64,000 nucleotides of DNA from Acidobacteriota bacterium (GCA_003222395.1 QHWB01000036.1:1-64000), one strand, 5' to 3'; shown: positions 25,484 to 35,263, counted from the stretch's first letter. Made by a program: numbers and translations. The notes: generated by a model not told the origin, from the letters alone.

Positions 25484-26497
25484 ATGCAATTCGAGCTCTC
25501 TGTCATCAACGGCAAGACCGTATTCGACATCGTCCACGCCCATCGGGCTGAATGCATCGGGATCGTTCGCGAGGCGTATCTCGCGCACGCGGACGGACAG
25601 TCCGTCAATCCCGATAGCTACTTTCTGCGATTTCCCGGCAAGCCAGACTCCCGCATCATTGCGCTCCCGGCCTACCTCGGAAACGGCTTCGACGTGGCCG
25701 GCCTGAAGTGGATCGCCAGCTATCCTGGCAACATCCAGCGAGGTTTTCCTCGTGCCTCGGCCGTACTCGTGCTCAATAGTTACGAGACCGGGTATCCCTT
25801 TGCCATACTCGAAAGTTCGATCATCTCGGCCGCACGAACAGCGGCATCAGCGGCTCTTGCCGCGCACTGGCTGAATGGGCAATCGCACCTGGCGCATTCG
25901 CTGGGAATCGTGGGCACCGGGTTCATCGCTCGGTATGTTTACGAGTTTCTGGTCGACACGGGATGGGAGATCGAGGAGGTTCGCTTATACGACCGGTCGC
26001 CTCTCGAGAGCGAGAAGTTCAGAAACACGGCGTGCCGTCTCGAGCAGCACCGCGCGGTCACGGTTGTCCCCGACGTGGCACAACTTGTGAGGGGCTGTGA
26101 TCTGATTCTCTTCACGACCGTTGCTTCGACGCCCCACATCGCCGATGTCAGCCTGTTCGAGCACAACCCGCTGGTGCTGCATGTTTCGCTTCGCGATCTC
26201 GCTCCCGAGATACTCCTGAACTCGCAGAACGTGGTCGACGACGTCGATCACGTCATGAAGGCGAACACGTCCCCCCATCTCGCCGAGCAGAAGACGGGAA
26301 ATCGAAGCTTCGTGACGGGCACTCTTGCCGATGTCATGACCGGACGACGGTCAGTGAATCGTAGCCGTCCGATCATTTTCTCCCCCTTCGGCATGGGCGT
26401 ACTCGACCTGGCAGTCGGCAAGTGGGTGTACGACCAGGCCGTCGCCAGCGGCCAGGAGCTGCGCTTATCCGATTTCTTCTACGAGACGGCGCGATGA
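25484..26497 (+). CDS. sbnB: N-(2-amino-2-carboxyethyl)-L-glutamate dehydrogenase, SbnB type
   Basis: The 337-residue protein belongs to the ornithine cyclodeaminase/mu-crystallin family: GLKWIASYPGNIQRGFPRAS in the N-terminal domain and the NAD-binding GIVGTGFIARYVYEFL near residue 145, followed by VRLYDRSPLESEKF. SbnB oxidises the SbnA product to release L-2,3-diaminopropionate and 2-oxoglutarate. The 2-oxoglutarate could feed the hydroxylase encoded downstream, an inference. Coupled to sbnA by a 15-base gap. Confidence 0.92.
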   Translation: MQFELSVINGKTVFDIVHAHRAECIGIVREAYLAHADGQSVNPDSYFLRFPGKPDSRIIALPAYLGNGFDVAGLKWIASYPGNIQRGFPRASAVLVLNSYETGYPFAILESSIISAARTAASAALAAHWLNGQSHLAHSLGIVGTGFIARYVYEFLVDTGWEIEEVRLYDRSPLESEKFRNTACRLEQHRAVTVVPDVAQLVRGCDLILFTTVASTPHIADVSLFEHNPLVLHVSLRDLAPEILLNSQNVVDDVDHVMKANTSPHLAEQKTGNRSFVTGTLADVMTGRRSVNRSRPIIFSPFGMGVLDLAVGKWVYDQAVASGQELRLSDFFYETAR

Positions 26498-26534
26498 CCA
26501 CGTTGATTGAGGATCGATGTGGAGTGAAAGGTCA

Positions 26535-27581
26535 ATGAGAACGCTATTCGCAGGGATGGTCTTCAGTCTCATCGCCTCGTCGTCGGCTGCGCAGTGGATC
26601 CAGCTTCCGACGCCGGGAATCCCGCGCACTTCGGACGGCAAACCGAATCTGACCGCACCCGCGCCGAGGACGCGAGACGGCAAACCCGATCTATCCGGAA
26701 TGTGGGCGCGAGAGGGCGACGACCGTTACTATAACAATGCGGCCGCAGATCTGAAGCCCGCGGACGTCAAGCCGTGGGCGCAGGCGCTGTACCAGCGTCG
26801 ATTGCCCGATTTCGGTAAGGACAGCATGGAAGTTCAGTGCCTGCCGCTTGGTCCGGCGGCTGTCACGACGTCGTTCTTCGACTTCAAGTTCATCCAGACG
26901 CCCTCGGTCATCGTGATCCTTATCGAGGACCTCACGTATCGCCAGATTCACTTGGACGGCCGGCAGCTCCCCAAGGATCCGAATCCGAGTTGGATGGGAT
27001 ACTCCGTGGGACACTGGGACGGCGACACGCTGGTCGTCGAAACCAACGGTTTCACCGAGCGTTCGTGGCTCGATTACGACGGCCATCCACACACGGAAGC
27101 TCTCCACATGACCGAGCGCTACCACCGGAGCGATTTCGGTCATCTCGATGTCGAGGTCACCTTCGACGATCCTGGTGCGTATACGAGGCCGTGGACCGTG
27201 TCGGTGCCGCTGGAGCTCTTCCCCGACACAGAGCTGCTCGAAGCCGTGTGCAGGGAAAATGAGAAATCCATCGCGCACATCAGGACCGGCTCGCAGGAGG
27301 CGGCCGCGGTCAACGTGGCGCGAGCGCTGCTGTCGAAGTACGTTGGCTCATACGAGATCAGGGAGCAAGACGAGGTCACAAGCGCCGTCGTCTCGCTTTC
27401 TGGCGACACGCTGTTCCTGGATCTGGATCACACGGGACCCCGAAAGCTGGTGCCGATTTCCGACACGAGCTTTTCCGACAGCGGCAACGTGATCCAGTTC
27501 CTTCCGGACGGCCAGGGCGCGGTCACCGCTTTTCTGATCCGGACGGTCGAGTACGAACAGCGTGCCGTTCGGGTTCGGTAG
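26535..27581 (+). CDS. Secreted protein of unknown function within the NRPS cluster
   Basis: The 348-residue protein starts at ATG 26535 behind GAAAGG, with a signal peptide (FAGMVFSLIASSSAAQWIQ). Features are a repeated DGKPNL/DGKPDLSGMWAR motif, FVIQTP-like core VIVILIEDLTYRQIHLDGRQ, YSVGHWDGDTLVVETNGF and DYDGHPHTEALHMTERYHR. Proteins with this pattern are common in Acidobacteriota without a known role. The collinear position between sbnB and the carrier protein suggests it could act on the exported product, but it may be a bystander. Confidence 0.75.
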   Translation: MRTLFAGMVFSLIASSSAAQWIQLPTPGIPRTSDGKPNLTAPAPRTRDGKPDLSGMWAREGDDRYYNNAAADLKPADVKPWAQALYQRRLPDFGKDSMEVQCLPLGPAAVTTSFFDFKFIQTPSVIVILIEDLTYRQIHLDGRQLPKDPNPSWMGYSVGHWDGDTLVVETNGFTERSWLDYDGHPHTEALHMTERYHRSDFGHLDVEVTFDDPGAYTRPWTVSVPLELFPDTELLEAVCRENEKSIAHIRTGSQEAAAVNVARALLSKYVGSYEIREQDEVTSAVVSLSGDTLFLDLDHTGPRKLVPISDTSFSDSGNVIQFLPDGQGAVTAFLIRTVEYEQRAVRVR

Positions 27582-27709
27582 AGGTACGGCATCATGCGTC
27601 CGTATCGTTCAGCGCGGAGCCTCGTCGAAATGCGTGACGTCCTCGAGTTTCCTGACGATGCGTGTGCACCGATGGGATCACAGAGAGTGAAGGTCATCGT
27701 GCTCGGGCA

Positions 27710-30190
27710 ATGACTGAATCTACGATGATTGCGGATCAGTGCACTGACGCGACGACCCGCGTCGAGAGCATCTTCGCCGAGGTGCTCGCTGACGTCCTCC
27801 GCGTCGATAACGTATCAATCGATCGCCATTTCTTTGCCGAGTTGGGTGCTGACTCGTTGGTGATGGCCCATTTCTGCGCGCGCGTGAGGAAGCGGGGCGA
27901 TTTGCCGTCGGTAGCGATGAAAGATGTCTACCGCTATCCGACGATCAGACGCCTCGCAGCGGCGCTCGCGGACCGTGCGCCCGTCTCTGAGAAGCCGGCG
28001 GCTGCACGAGCGCTGGAGCTGCCGACGCCGACAAGCGCGCGCGAGTACGTCCTCTGCGGAGCGCTGCAAGCCTTGTTTTACTTCGGATATTCATACCTTG
28101 GCGTGCTGGCCGCTATCGAGGGCTACCAGTGGATGGTCGAGGGATCAGAGGGTGTCGAGAGTTACCTGCGGTTGGTCCTGTTCAGCGGCTTGGCTTTCCT
28201 CGTCGTGTGCGCCGTTCCCATCGCCGCGAAGTGGCTGATCATCGGTCGCTGGAAGCCCCAGAGCATCCGCGTCTGGAGCCTCGCCTATGTCCGCTTCTGG
28301 ATCGTCAAGACCTTGATCCGGTCGAACCCGGGCGTCTATTTGTTCGTCGGTTCGCCGCTGTACGGGTTCTTTTTGAGGGCGCTCGGCGCGAAAGTCGGGC
28401 CGCGGGTCGTGATCCTCTCGCGGCACATCCCCGTGTGCACCGATCTACTCACGATCGGCGCAGGAACAGTGATCCGTGGGAAATCGATCTTCCTCTGCTA
28501 CCGGGCACAAGCCGGCCGGATCGAGATCGGACCGGTAACCCTCGGCCAAGACGTATTTGTCGGCGAAGCGACTGTGCTCGACATCAACACGTCGATGGGG
28601 GATGAGGCGCAGCTCGGCCACGCCTCATCCCTCCAAAGTGGCCAGTCGGTGCCGGCCGGAGAGCGGTGGCATGGTTCTCCGGCACGGCGCGCGGACGTGA
28701 ACTACGTGCGAGTCGCGCCGGCCGGGTGCAGCAAGCTGCGTCGAGCCATCTATGCGGCCCTCAGCTTGATCGGCATTCTCTTTCTTTCCGCACCGCTCTT
28801 GGAGGGAGGCCTCGGTCTGCTGTTTTTCGAGGTGTCGTCTTTGATCGAGGTGCTGGACCCGAGCGTGCGATCCAGCATCGGGGCGCTGACGGTGCGGGGG
28901 CTCCTGGTCGAAGCGCTCGCCTTCTCGGCCGTGTTCATCTTCGGCGCGATGCTCGTCGGCCTCCTGGTTGTCGGCACTATTCCTCGCGTGTTGAGGGTGT
29001 TCATCAAGCCGGACACGGTCTATCCGCTGTATGGCTTCCATTACGCGGTGCACCGGGTGATCGCGCGGCTGGGCAGGCTCGAATTTTTCCCGCTTCTCTT
29101 CGGCGACAGCTCCTACATCGTCTACTTCTTGAATTGGTTCGGCTATCGCCTATCTCCCGTCGTGCAGACCGGGTCGAATTTCGGCTGCGAGGTGACGACG
29201 TCGAACCCCTTTCTCACTCGCGTCGGCAGCGGAACGATGGTCGCCGACGGGTTGAACATGATCAATGACGAGATCTCGAGCAGCTCGTTCCGAGTGTCAC
29301 AGGTGACGATCGGGCCGCACAACTTCCTGGGCAACTACGTCACCTATCCCTCTGGAGGGAGGACCGGCGACAACTGCCTGCTCGCGATAAAGGTGATGAT
29401 TCCGCTCGACGGCAGGATTCGCGAAGGGGTCGGCGTGTTGGGCTCGCCTCCCTTCGAGATTCCGCGGTCCGTTGAACGCGACAACCGATACGACCATCTC
29501 CGGAAGGGAGAGGCGCTGCGCCGCGGCCTTGCCGCAAAGAACCGGTTCAACCTTCGGACAATCGGTATTTTCCTTCTCACACGGTGGGTGGGCATCTTCC
29601 TGATCACGGTCATCGACGTGGCCGCCTTCGAATTCTTTTACGACGTGTTTGCGCACACGATCATGGCCGCACTCTTCGCGCTCAGCGTCGTCGTTGCCGC
29701 GGTCTATTACGCGTTGGTGGAGGGCTACCTCGAAGCGATCACCCCGCCGCCGCCGGCCATCTGCTCCATCTACGACTCCCGTTTCTGGTGGGTGGAGCGC
29801 ATTTGGAAGCTGCACCCGATGCACTTCCTCCACATTTTCGACGGCACGCCATTCAGGAGCGTGCTCTGGCGGCTGATCGGTGTGCGGATCGGCAGGCGAG
29901 TGTTCGACGACGGCGTCTACATCTCAGAGCCGACCCTGACTACCGTCGGGGACGAGTGTGTTTTCAATCACACAAGCATGATCCAGTGTGACTCACAGGA
30001 GGACGGCACTTACAAGTCCGGCCGAACCACGCTCGGCGCCGGCTGCACGCTCGGAGTCGGCGCATTCGTTCACTATGGCGTGACGATGGGTGACGGCTCG
30101 GTGCTCGCCGCCGACTCCTTTCTGATGAAAGGAGAGGAGGTCCCAGCACACGCGCGGTGGGGAGGGAACCCAGCGAGGGAGATGCGATGA
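27710..30190 (+). CDS. Carrier domain fused to Pls/PosA-type membrane terminal domain
   Basis: The 826-residue protein starts with a peptidyl-carrier domain (FFAELGADSLVMAHF, phosphopantetheine Ser about 49). The rest is the terminal domain of epsilon-poly-lysine synthetase-type NRPSs: six membrane segments in three pairs (about 120-180, 355-435, 610-680) alternating with three hexapeptide-repeat-like soluble domains (ending PAGERWHGSPARR, then GGRTGDNCLLAIKVMIPLDG, then HYGVTMGDGSVLAADSF and WGGNPAREM). In Pls these condense free amino acids onto a growing isopeptide chain. Here no adenylation domain is in the same chain. The next gene overlaps its stop by four bases. Confidence 0.88.
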   Translation: MTESTMIADQCTDATTRVESIFAEVLADVLRVDNVSIDRHFFAELGADSLVMAHFCARVRKRGDLPSVAMKDVYRYPTIRRLAAALADRAPVSEKPAAARALELPTPTSAREYVLCGALQALFYFGYSYLGVLAAIEGYQWMVEGSEGVESYLRLVLFSGLAFLVVCAVPIAAKWLIIGRWKPQSIRVWSLAYVRFWIVKTLIRSNPGVYLFVGSPLYGFFLRALGAKVGPRVVILSRHIPVCTDLLTIGAGTVIRGKSIFLCYRAQAGRIEIGPVTLGQDVFVGEATVLDINTSMGDEAQLGHASSLQSGQSVPAGERWHGSPARRADVNYVRVAPAGCSKLRRAIYAALSLIGILFLSAPLLEGGLGLLFFEVSSLIEVLDPSVRSSIGALTVRGLLVEALAFSAVFIFGAMLVGLLVVGTIPRVLRVFIKPDTVYPLYGFHYAVHRVIARLGRLEFFPLLFGDSSYIVYFLNWFGYRLSPVVQTGSNFGCEVTTSNPFLTRVGSGTMVADGLNMINDEISSSSFRVSQVTIGPHNFLGNYVTYPSGGRTGDNCLLAIKVMIPLDGRIREGVGVLGSPPFEIPRSVERDNRYDHLRKGEALRRGLAAKNRFNLRTIGIFLLTRWVGIFLITVIDVAAFEFFYDVFAHTIMAALFALSVVVAAVYYALVEGYLEAITPPPPAICSIYDSRFWWVERIWKLHPMHFLHIFDGTPFRSVLWRLIGVRIGRRVFDDGVYISEPTLTTVGDECVFNHTSMIQCDSQEDGTYKSGRTTLGAGCTLGVGAFVHYGVTMGDGSVLAADSFLMKGEEVPAHARWGGNPAREMR

Positions 30191-32736
30191 GCAGTATCAG
30201 CTCGCGTGACACGGTGGAGCAGAGCCGGAAATTCTGGCGCCGTGCGCTTCTCGCCGGTGCATTCACCGCACTCCCGCGGTGGACCTGTCAGCCGATGGCC
30301 GGCGTCAGCGAATACCAAGCGAGAATCTCCGACGAACTCGTCGCGACGTTGCGCGGGCTGGCAGATGATCTATCCGTGCCGCTCAGCTCCGTATGGCTGA
30401 CCGCGCACGCCAAAGTGCTGAGTGCACTGTCGGGCGAGCGCGATGTCTCAATCGGCTATGCCGCGGTGGAGGACCGTTCACCGTTGCTCTGCCGGTTGAC
30501 GACCAAGCCGCACTCCTGGCGGACGATGCTGCTGGAAACGCACCGAGCCGTGCTCGAACTGCTCTCGCACGCGGACTTTCCAGTCGACGATCTGACGCGT
30601 GAGCTGGGCCTGACGAAACCGTTGTTCGAAACCGTGTTCGATCCGACGGGTGACGAACGCGGATACGCGCGGATGAGAGGCGGGGCGCTCGCCGAGGGAA
30701 TCGTTCTATGGGTTGATGTCCTGTGTCAGGACAGGCTCACGCTGCGGCTGCGGCCGAGTACGGACGCGATCCATCGGGACTGCGCCGCCAGGATCGCCGG
30801 CTACTACCTCACTGCGCTTGAGCTGATCGCCAGCAATCCGGATGCTGAGCATCAGCGGCAAAGCCTGCTGTCCCGCGGCGAGCGACATTTTCAGCTTCAT
30901 GATCTTGCTGGACCGCGGAAGAAGCTGCCAGACCGCAGAGTCCACGAGCTGTTCGAGGAGCAGGTTCGCGCACATCCGGATGCCATCGCGGCCGTGCACG
31001 GAGACACGGCGTGGACCTACGAGGAGCTCAACGGCCGCGCCAATCAGGTGGCACGGGCGCTCTTGGCGCGCGGGCTCGGCCGCGAAGGCATCGTGGCCGT
31101 CGTGACCGAGCGCAACCTGGATTGGATGGCCGCGGTGCTCGCGATCTTCAAGGCCGGCGGCGCATACCTCCCGATCGAACCGCACTTCCCCGCCGATCGC
31201 ATCGCGACGACGCTCTCCCGGGCCGGTTGCCGTCTCATTCTTACCGAACGCGGCAGCACGGCGACGCTCGAACGCGCCCTCGATTCCCTGTCCGGAGTCC
31301 AGACTCTCTTCATCGACGCGGCCTGCGCGGACGGTCACGCCGACAGCGATCTGGACCTAGCCGTCGCGTCCGACCAGCTCGCGTACATCTACTTCACCTC
31401 TGGATCCACCGGCGAACCCAAGGGGGCGATGTGCGAGCACGCGGGCATGCTCAACCACATGTGCGCGAAGATCGTGGACCTGGAGATCGGCAAGGGGACC
31501 GTCGTGGCCCAGACGGCGCCCCAATGCTTCGATATCTCGCTGTGGCAGCTGGCCTCCGCGCTGCTGGTCGGCGGGCGCACACTCGTGATCGAGCAAGAGG
31601 CCATCCTGGACGCCGAGCGTTTCGTCGGCAAGCTCGTTGATGGCAGGGTCAACGTCGTTCAGGTCGTGCCGTCCTATCTCGAGATCGTGCTGTCCCATCT
31701 GGCGCAGTATCCCCGCGAGCTGCCGGACCTCAGGTGCGTGTTGGTCACCGGCGAGGCGCTGAAGAAAGGCCTCGCCGAGCGCTGGTTCGCAGCGCAGCCC
31801 GCAATCAAGCTGGTCAACGCGTACGGGCTGACCGAGACCTCCGACGACACCAACCACGAGGTCATGCGCATCGTGCCCCAGCGTGAGCGCGTTCCACTTG
31901 GTCGTCCCATCCACAACGTGCACGTCTACATCGTCGACGAGCATCTGTCATTGGTGCCGATCGGCGCGCCGGGGGAGATCGTCTTCTCCGGCGTCTGTGT
32001 CGGCCGCGGGTACGTCAACGATCCCGAGCGCACGCGCCGAGCCTTCATGGCCGACCCGCACCGCCCGGGCCACCGGATGTACCGGAGTGGCGACTACGGC
32101 CGCTGGCTGCCTGAGGGCAAGCTGGAATTCCTCGGCCGCCGGGACAGCCAAGTCAAGATCAGTGGCTTTCGAATCGAGATCGGGGAAGTCGAGAACGCGT
32201 TGCTGCGCGTGCCTGGTGTCCGCGACGGCGTCGTCGTGGTCGCCGAGCGGGACGACCGCAGCAGGCGCCTCGTGGCCTTCTACTCCGGCGAGCAGCGTCT
32301 CGATGCCGACGCACTGCGCGACGAGCTCGGTCGCTTCCTGCCCGAATACATGGTTCCGTCGGGTTTCCATTGGCGGCCCCGGCTGCCGTTGACGGGCAAT
32401 GGCAAGATCGACAGAAAGGCCTTGACGGCGCTCGCCGGAGAACTAGATGTCGCCGAACACGACCCCGACAGACCGACCACGGCGACCGAGCACAAGTTGG
32501 CGGCTGCATGGGCAGAGGTGCTCGGCATCCCGAAGGAGCAGATCGGCCGACGGGATCACTTCTTCGACCTGGGCGGCACGTCGCTGTCGGCACTGAAGCT
32601 GGCGATTGCCCTGGACCGTGCCGTGTCGTTCAAGGACCTCACTGATCACCCGATTCTCGCCGATCTGGCCGCGCTGATCGATGACACGTTCGCGAATCGG
32701 CTCCGAGCGGCGCCAGAACTGTTGCCTGCATCTTGA
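30187..32736 (+). CDS. Stand-alone NRPS: half-condensation, adenylation, carrier
   Basis: The 849-residue protein has: residues 1-235 like the C-terminal half of a condensation domain, without the HHxxxDG motif; an adenylation domain (about 250-745) with YIYFTSGSTGEPKG, NAYGLTETSDDTNHE, YRSGDYGRWLPEGKLEFLGR, SQVKISGFRIEIGEVE and LPLTGNGKIDRKAL (the Lys); and a carrier (HFFDLGGTSLSALKLA). There is no thioesterase. Aligning by eye to the GrsA pocket gives roughly D-I-W-Q-L-T-A-D-D-K; the two acidic residues could suit a basic side chain, but this is a guess. Probably activates diaminopropionate or a partner amino acid. Confidence 0.9.
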   Translation: MSSISSRDTVEQSRKFWRRALLAGAFTALPRWTCQPMAGVSEYQARISDELVATLRGLADDLSVPLSSVWLTAHAKVLSALSGERDVSIGYAAVEDRSPLLCRLTTKPHSWRTMLLETHRAVLELLSHADFPVDDLTRELGLTKPLFETVFDPTGDERGYARMRGGALAEGIVLWVDVLCQDRLTLRLRPSTDAIHRDCAARIAGYYLTALELIASNPDAEHQRQSLLSRGERHFQLHDLAGPRKKLPDRRVHELFEEQVRAHPDAIAAVHGDTAWTYEELNGRANQVARALLARGLGREGIVAVVTERNLDWMAAVLAIFKAGGAYLPIEPHFPADRIATTLSRAGCRLILTERGSTATLERALDSLSGVQTLFIDAACADGHADSDLDLAVASDQLAYIYFTSGSTGEPKGAMCEHAGMLNHMCAKIVDLEIGKGTVVAQTAPQCFDISLWQLASALLVGGRTLVIEQEAILDAERFVGKLVDGRVNVVQVVPSYLEIVLSHLAQYPRELPDLRCVLVTGEALKKGLAERWFAAQPAIKLVNAYGLTETSDDTNHEVMRIVPQRERVPLGRPIHNVHVYIVDEHLSLVPIGAPGEIVFSGVCVGRGYVNDPERTRRAFMADPHRPGHRMYRSGDYGRWLPEGKLEFLGRRDSQVKISGFRIEIGEVENALLRVPGVRDGVVVVAERDDRSRRLVAFYSGEQRLDADALRDELGRFLPEYMVPSGFHWRPRLPLTGNGKIDRKALTALAGELDVAEHDPDRPTTATEHKLAAAWAEVLGIPKEQIGRRDHFFDLGGTSLSALKLAIALDRAVSFKDLTDHPILADLAALIDDTFANRLRAAPELLPAS

Positions 32737-32761
32737 GCAACAGCGAAAGAAAGGAATCGAG

Positions 32762-33763
32762 ATGGCGTCCTCATTCCCGACCTCACTGCTCAACGTCGAC
32801 GTGCGACCCGAAAGGCCGCCACTGCTGCGCGTCGACGCGGCGGACGATGCGGCGCGCTGGGCGGCCGAGCACCGCGACGCGCTGCGTGCCGCTGTCGTCG
32901 AGCACGGTTCGCTTCTCGTTCGCGGTCTCAGGTTGGGCGACGTGGCCGACATTGAAGCCGTCTTTCGGCGGCTGGGCAGTCTGATGACCGAGAAGGAGGC
33001 GTTCGCAGCTCGGCAAAGCTATGCCCACGGCGTGTACTCGTCGTCGAAGTGGCCACCCAACCAGCCGATGTGCATGCATCACGAGCTCAGCTACGCGCAT
33101 GAGTTCCCCGGCCTCATGCTGTTCGCGTGCCTCGTTGCGCCGACAGAGGGCGGCGCGACCCCCGTGGCCGACTCGCTGACGGTCCTTCGCGCGCTGCCCG
33201 TGGAGTTGATCGAACGCTTTGAGCGAGTGGGCTGGCTGCTCATCCGCAACTACAACAACGAAGTCGGGGCATCGATCGCTGACGCATTCGGCACCGACGA
33301 TCGTCGCGCCGTCGAGAGTTACTGCCGTGCGAACGCGATCGCGCTCGAGTGGCAGCCCGACGGTGCGCTGCGCACGTGGCAGCGCCGCAACGCTGTCGTA
33401 CATCACCCGGGGACCGGCCAGCGGTGCTGGTTCAACCAAATCGCATTCCTCAACGAGTGGACGATCGACCCGGAGGTGCGCGAGTACCTCGTGGACATCT
33501 ACGGCGAGGACGGGCTGCCGTTCAATACGCGCTTCGGGAACGGCGACGCGATCGGCGCGGACGTCGTGCAGTTGATCAACGAAGCGTACGAGGCAAACAC
33601 TGCACGCGAGCGGTGGCAGGCTGGGGACCTGATGCTCGTGGACAACATCCGCACCGCGCATGGGAGGGAGCGCTTCGAGGGACCGCGCGAAGTGCTCGTC
33701 GCGATGGCCGATGCCGTGCACCTGGCCGACTGCTCGCCGACGATCGAGCGGACCGCCAGCTGA
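32762..33763 (+). CDS. TauD/SyrP-like Fe(II)/2-oxoglutarate dioxygenase
   Basis: The 333-residue protein begins at ATG 32762 behind AAAGGAA. Iron ligands are H106 and E108 in PMCMHHELSYAHEF (an HxE motif as in SyrP, AsnO, VioC and clavaminate synthase, rather than HxD of TauD) and H300 in DNIRTAHGRERFEGPRE, with R309 for 2-oxoglutarate. Family members beta-hydroxylate free or carrier-bound amino acids in nonribosomal pathways. Position directly after the NRPS suggests hydroxylation of its substrate. Confidence 0.9.
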   Translation: MASSFPTSLLNVDVRPERPPLLRVDAADDAARWAAEHRDALRAAVVEHGSLLVRGLRLGDVADIEAVFRRLGSLMTEKEAFAARQSYAHGVYSSSKWPPNQPMCMHHELSYAHEFPGLMLFACLVAPTEGGATPVADSLTVLRALPVELIERFERVGWLLIRNYNNEVGASIADAFGTDDRRAVESYCRANAIALEWQPDGALRTWQRRNAVVHHPGTGQRCWFNQIAFLNEWTIDPEVREYLVDIYGEDGLPFNTRFGNGDAIGADVVQLINEAYEANTARERWQAGDLMLVDNIRTAHGRERFEGPREVLVAMADAVHLADCSPTIERTAS

Positions 33764-33771
33764 CGACCGCG

Positions 33772-34524
33772 ATGTCTCTTACCCCGTTGCTACCGAGCTC
33801 CTTTCAACTGGCGTCCGACGAAGTTCATACCTGGTGCGCCAGTCTAGACGTTCCGCCTGGAACAACCGCTCGCCTCCACGCGACCCTCACGCCTGACGAA
33901 CGTAACCGGTGTGCACGCTTTCACATCGAGCGCGATCGCCGGCGTTTCATCGTCGCGCATGGAGTGCTGCGTGACCTCCTAGGGCGTTATCTTCAGACCC
34001 AACCTGACCGAATTAGCTTCGTTTACAACGCATTCGACAAACCTGACCTTAGTCCTGAATTCGGAACCCGGCTCAAATTTAATCTCTCTCACTCAGGCGG
34101 TCTCGCCCTGATCGCCATCGCCACTGCTTCCGATGTCGGTGTCGATGTCGAATACATCCGGCCCCAATCTGATTACGCGGATATCGCGCGACATTTCTTC
34201 TCAGCAGCTGAATGTGACTATTTGATTGCTGTCCCGAGCCATCTGTACCCGGAAGCGTTTTTAAGTTGTTGGACAAAGAAGGAAGCATACGTTAAAGCGT
34301 GTGGCGAGGGTCTCGCGATACCGTTGAATAGTTTTTCTGTCCCGCTGATAACCGATGCTGCGCACACTCCTGTAGATGTTCATGTTGCCTCAAACGATAT
34401 CGTCTCAGCCAAGCGTTGTTCGCTCTATACGCTCCGACCTGCTCCGGGCTACGCGGGAGCACTGGCAATCGAGGGAAGTGGCTGGCGGTTAAGCCATTGG
34501 CAATGGAAGATGCCTCGAGGGTAA
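33772..34524 (+). CDS. Sfp-type 4'-phosphopantetheinyl transferase
   Basis: The 250-residue protein has RFHIERDRRRFIVAHGVLRD, FNLSHSGGLALIAIA, the Mg-binding GVDVEYIRP and CWTKKEAYVKACGEGL, all hallmarks of Sfp-type enzymes, which attach phosphopantetheine from CoA to carrier-domain serines. It starts eight bases after the dioxygenase stop, so it is the last gene of the cluster, and would activate the two carrier domains. Its codon use appears somewhat less GC-rich than the NRPS genes. Confidence 0.93.
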   Translation: MSLTPLLPSSFQLASDEVHTWCASLDVPPGTTARLHATLTPDERNRCARFHIERDRRRFIVAHGVLRDLLGRYLQTQPDRISFVYNAFDKPDLSPEFGTRLKFNLSHSGGLALIAIATASDVGVDVEYIRPQSDYADIARHFFSAAECDYLIAVPSHLYPEAFLSCWTKKEAYVKACGEGLAIPLNSFSVPLITDAAHTPVDVHVASNDIVSAKRCSLYTLRPAPGYAGALAIEGSGWRLSHWQWKMPRG

Positions 34525-35263
34525 GGCCTTTGATCGAAATTGAGTAATCAACTTGGCCACGGTCTCAGCTATAGCTCCAGTCGCCGTGAAACACATGTGG
34601 GCGCGTCACGCCATAGCCGATGACGAGCGATTTGGCCGCTAAGCATGTTCGCCAACGAGTACTTAGCTTCGTGGCACGCATATTCGTGGATGCGGCCCGT
34701 CGACCGCGTCATCGTCAGTTCACTCTCGAGTACCGAGAGCAAGCTTTTCGAGCCCAGCGAATCGATTCTTGTGTACGCCTGACGAGGATAAAAGGCTGAG
34801 GCAACGAGTTCTCGCCCGTTCAGAGGGCGCTCGAAGTGCCGCCGTCCAGGGACGCTGGGACGAGTTCATTGAACTACGTTTGAAGAATCTGGAGGAGATG
34901 GAGGAAGCATTCGTTGGTGAGATCGTGAAGCGACACCCTGAGGTCCAGTACGTCGCGGTCCTCTTTCTAATCATTAAGGATCGCGGGAGCTGGTCGCTCG
35001 TGGGAGTAAGCGATGCTGCGCCGTCTGCGTCTGCGGTTTTGAGAACCCGGGGTGGTCCATCTTCTGAAAACCGACACTTACGGCGGAATCGCGAGCGCCG
35101 CGTATCGTCGATTATCGTAAACTCTACGTGCCATGCCGTTCCGAGGCACAGCGGCTTCGCGGTGGTCGCCATCCGGCCGACTGAGGGTTTACGCTTCATC
35201 GACCGCACTCTCCTTGTCGCGGTGCTTGCCGGCACCGTTCATTCAAAGTCTGGAGGCTGCTAC
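34525..35263. other. Stretch with one possible gene fragment
   Basis: From about 34780 to 34990 a plus-strand frame reads RWDEFIELRLKNLEEMEEAF then HPEVQYVAVLFLIIKDRG, natural-looking and helical, but with no clear start or end and no recognised family. The rest has no convincing coding signal. Confidence 0.4.
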
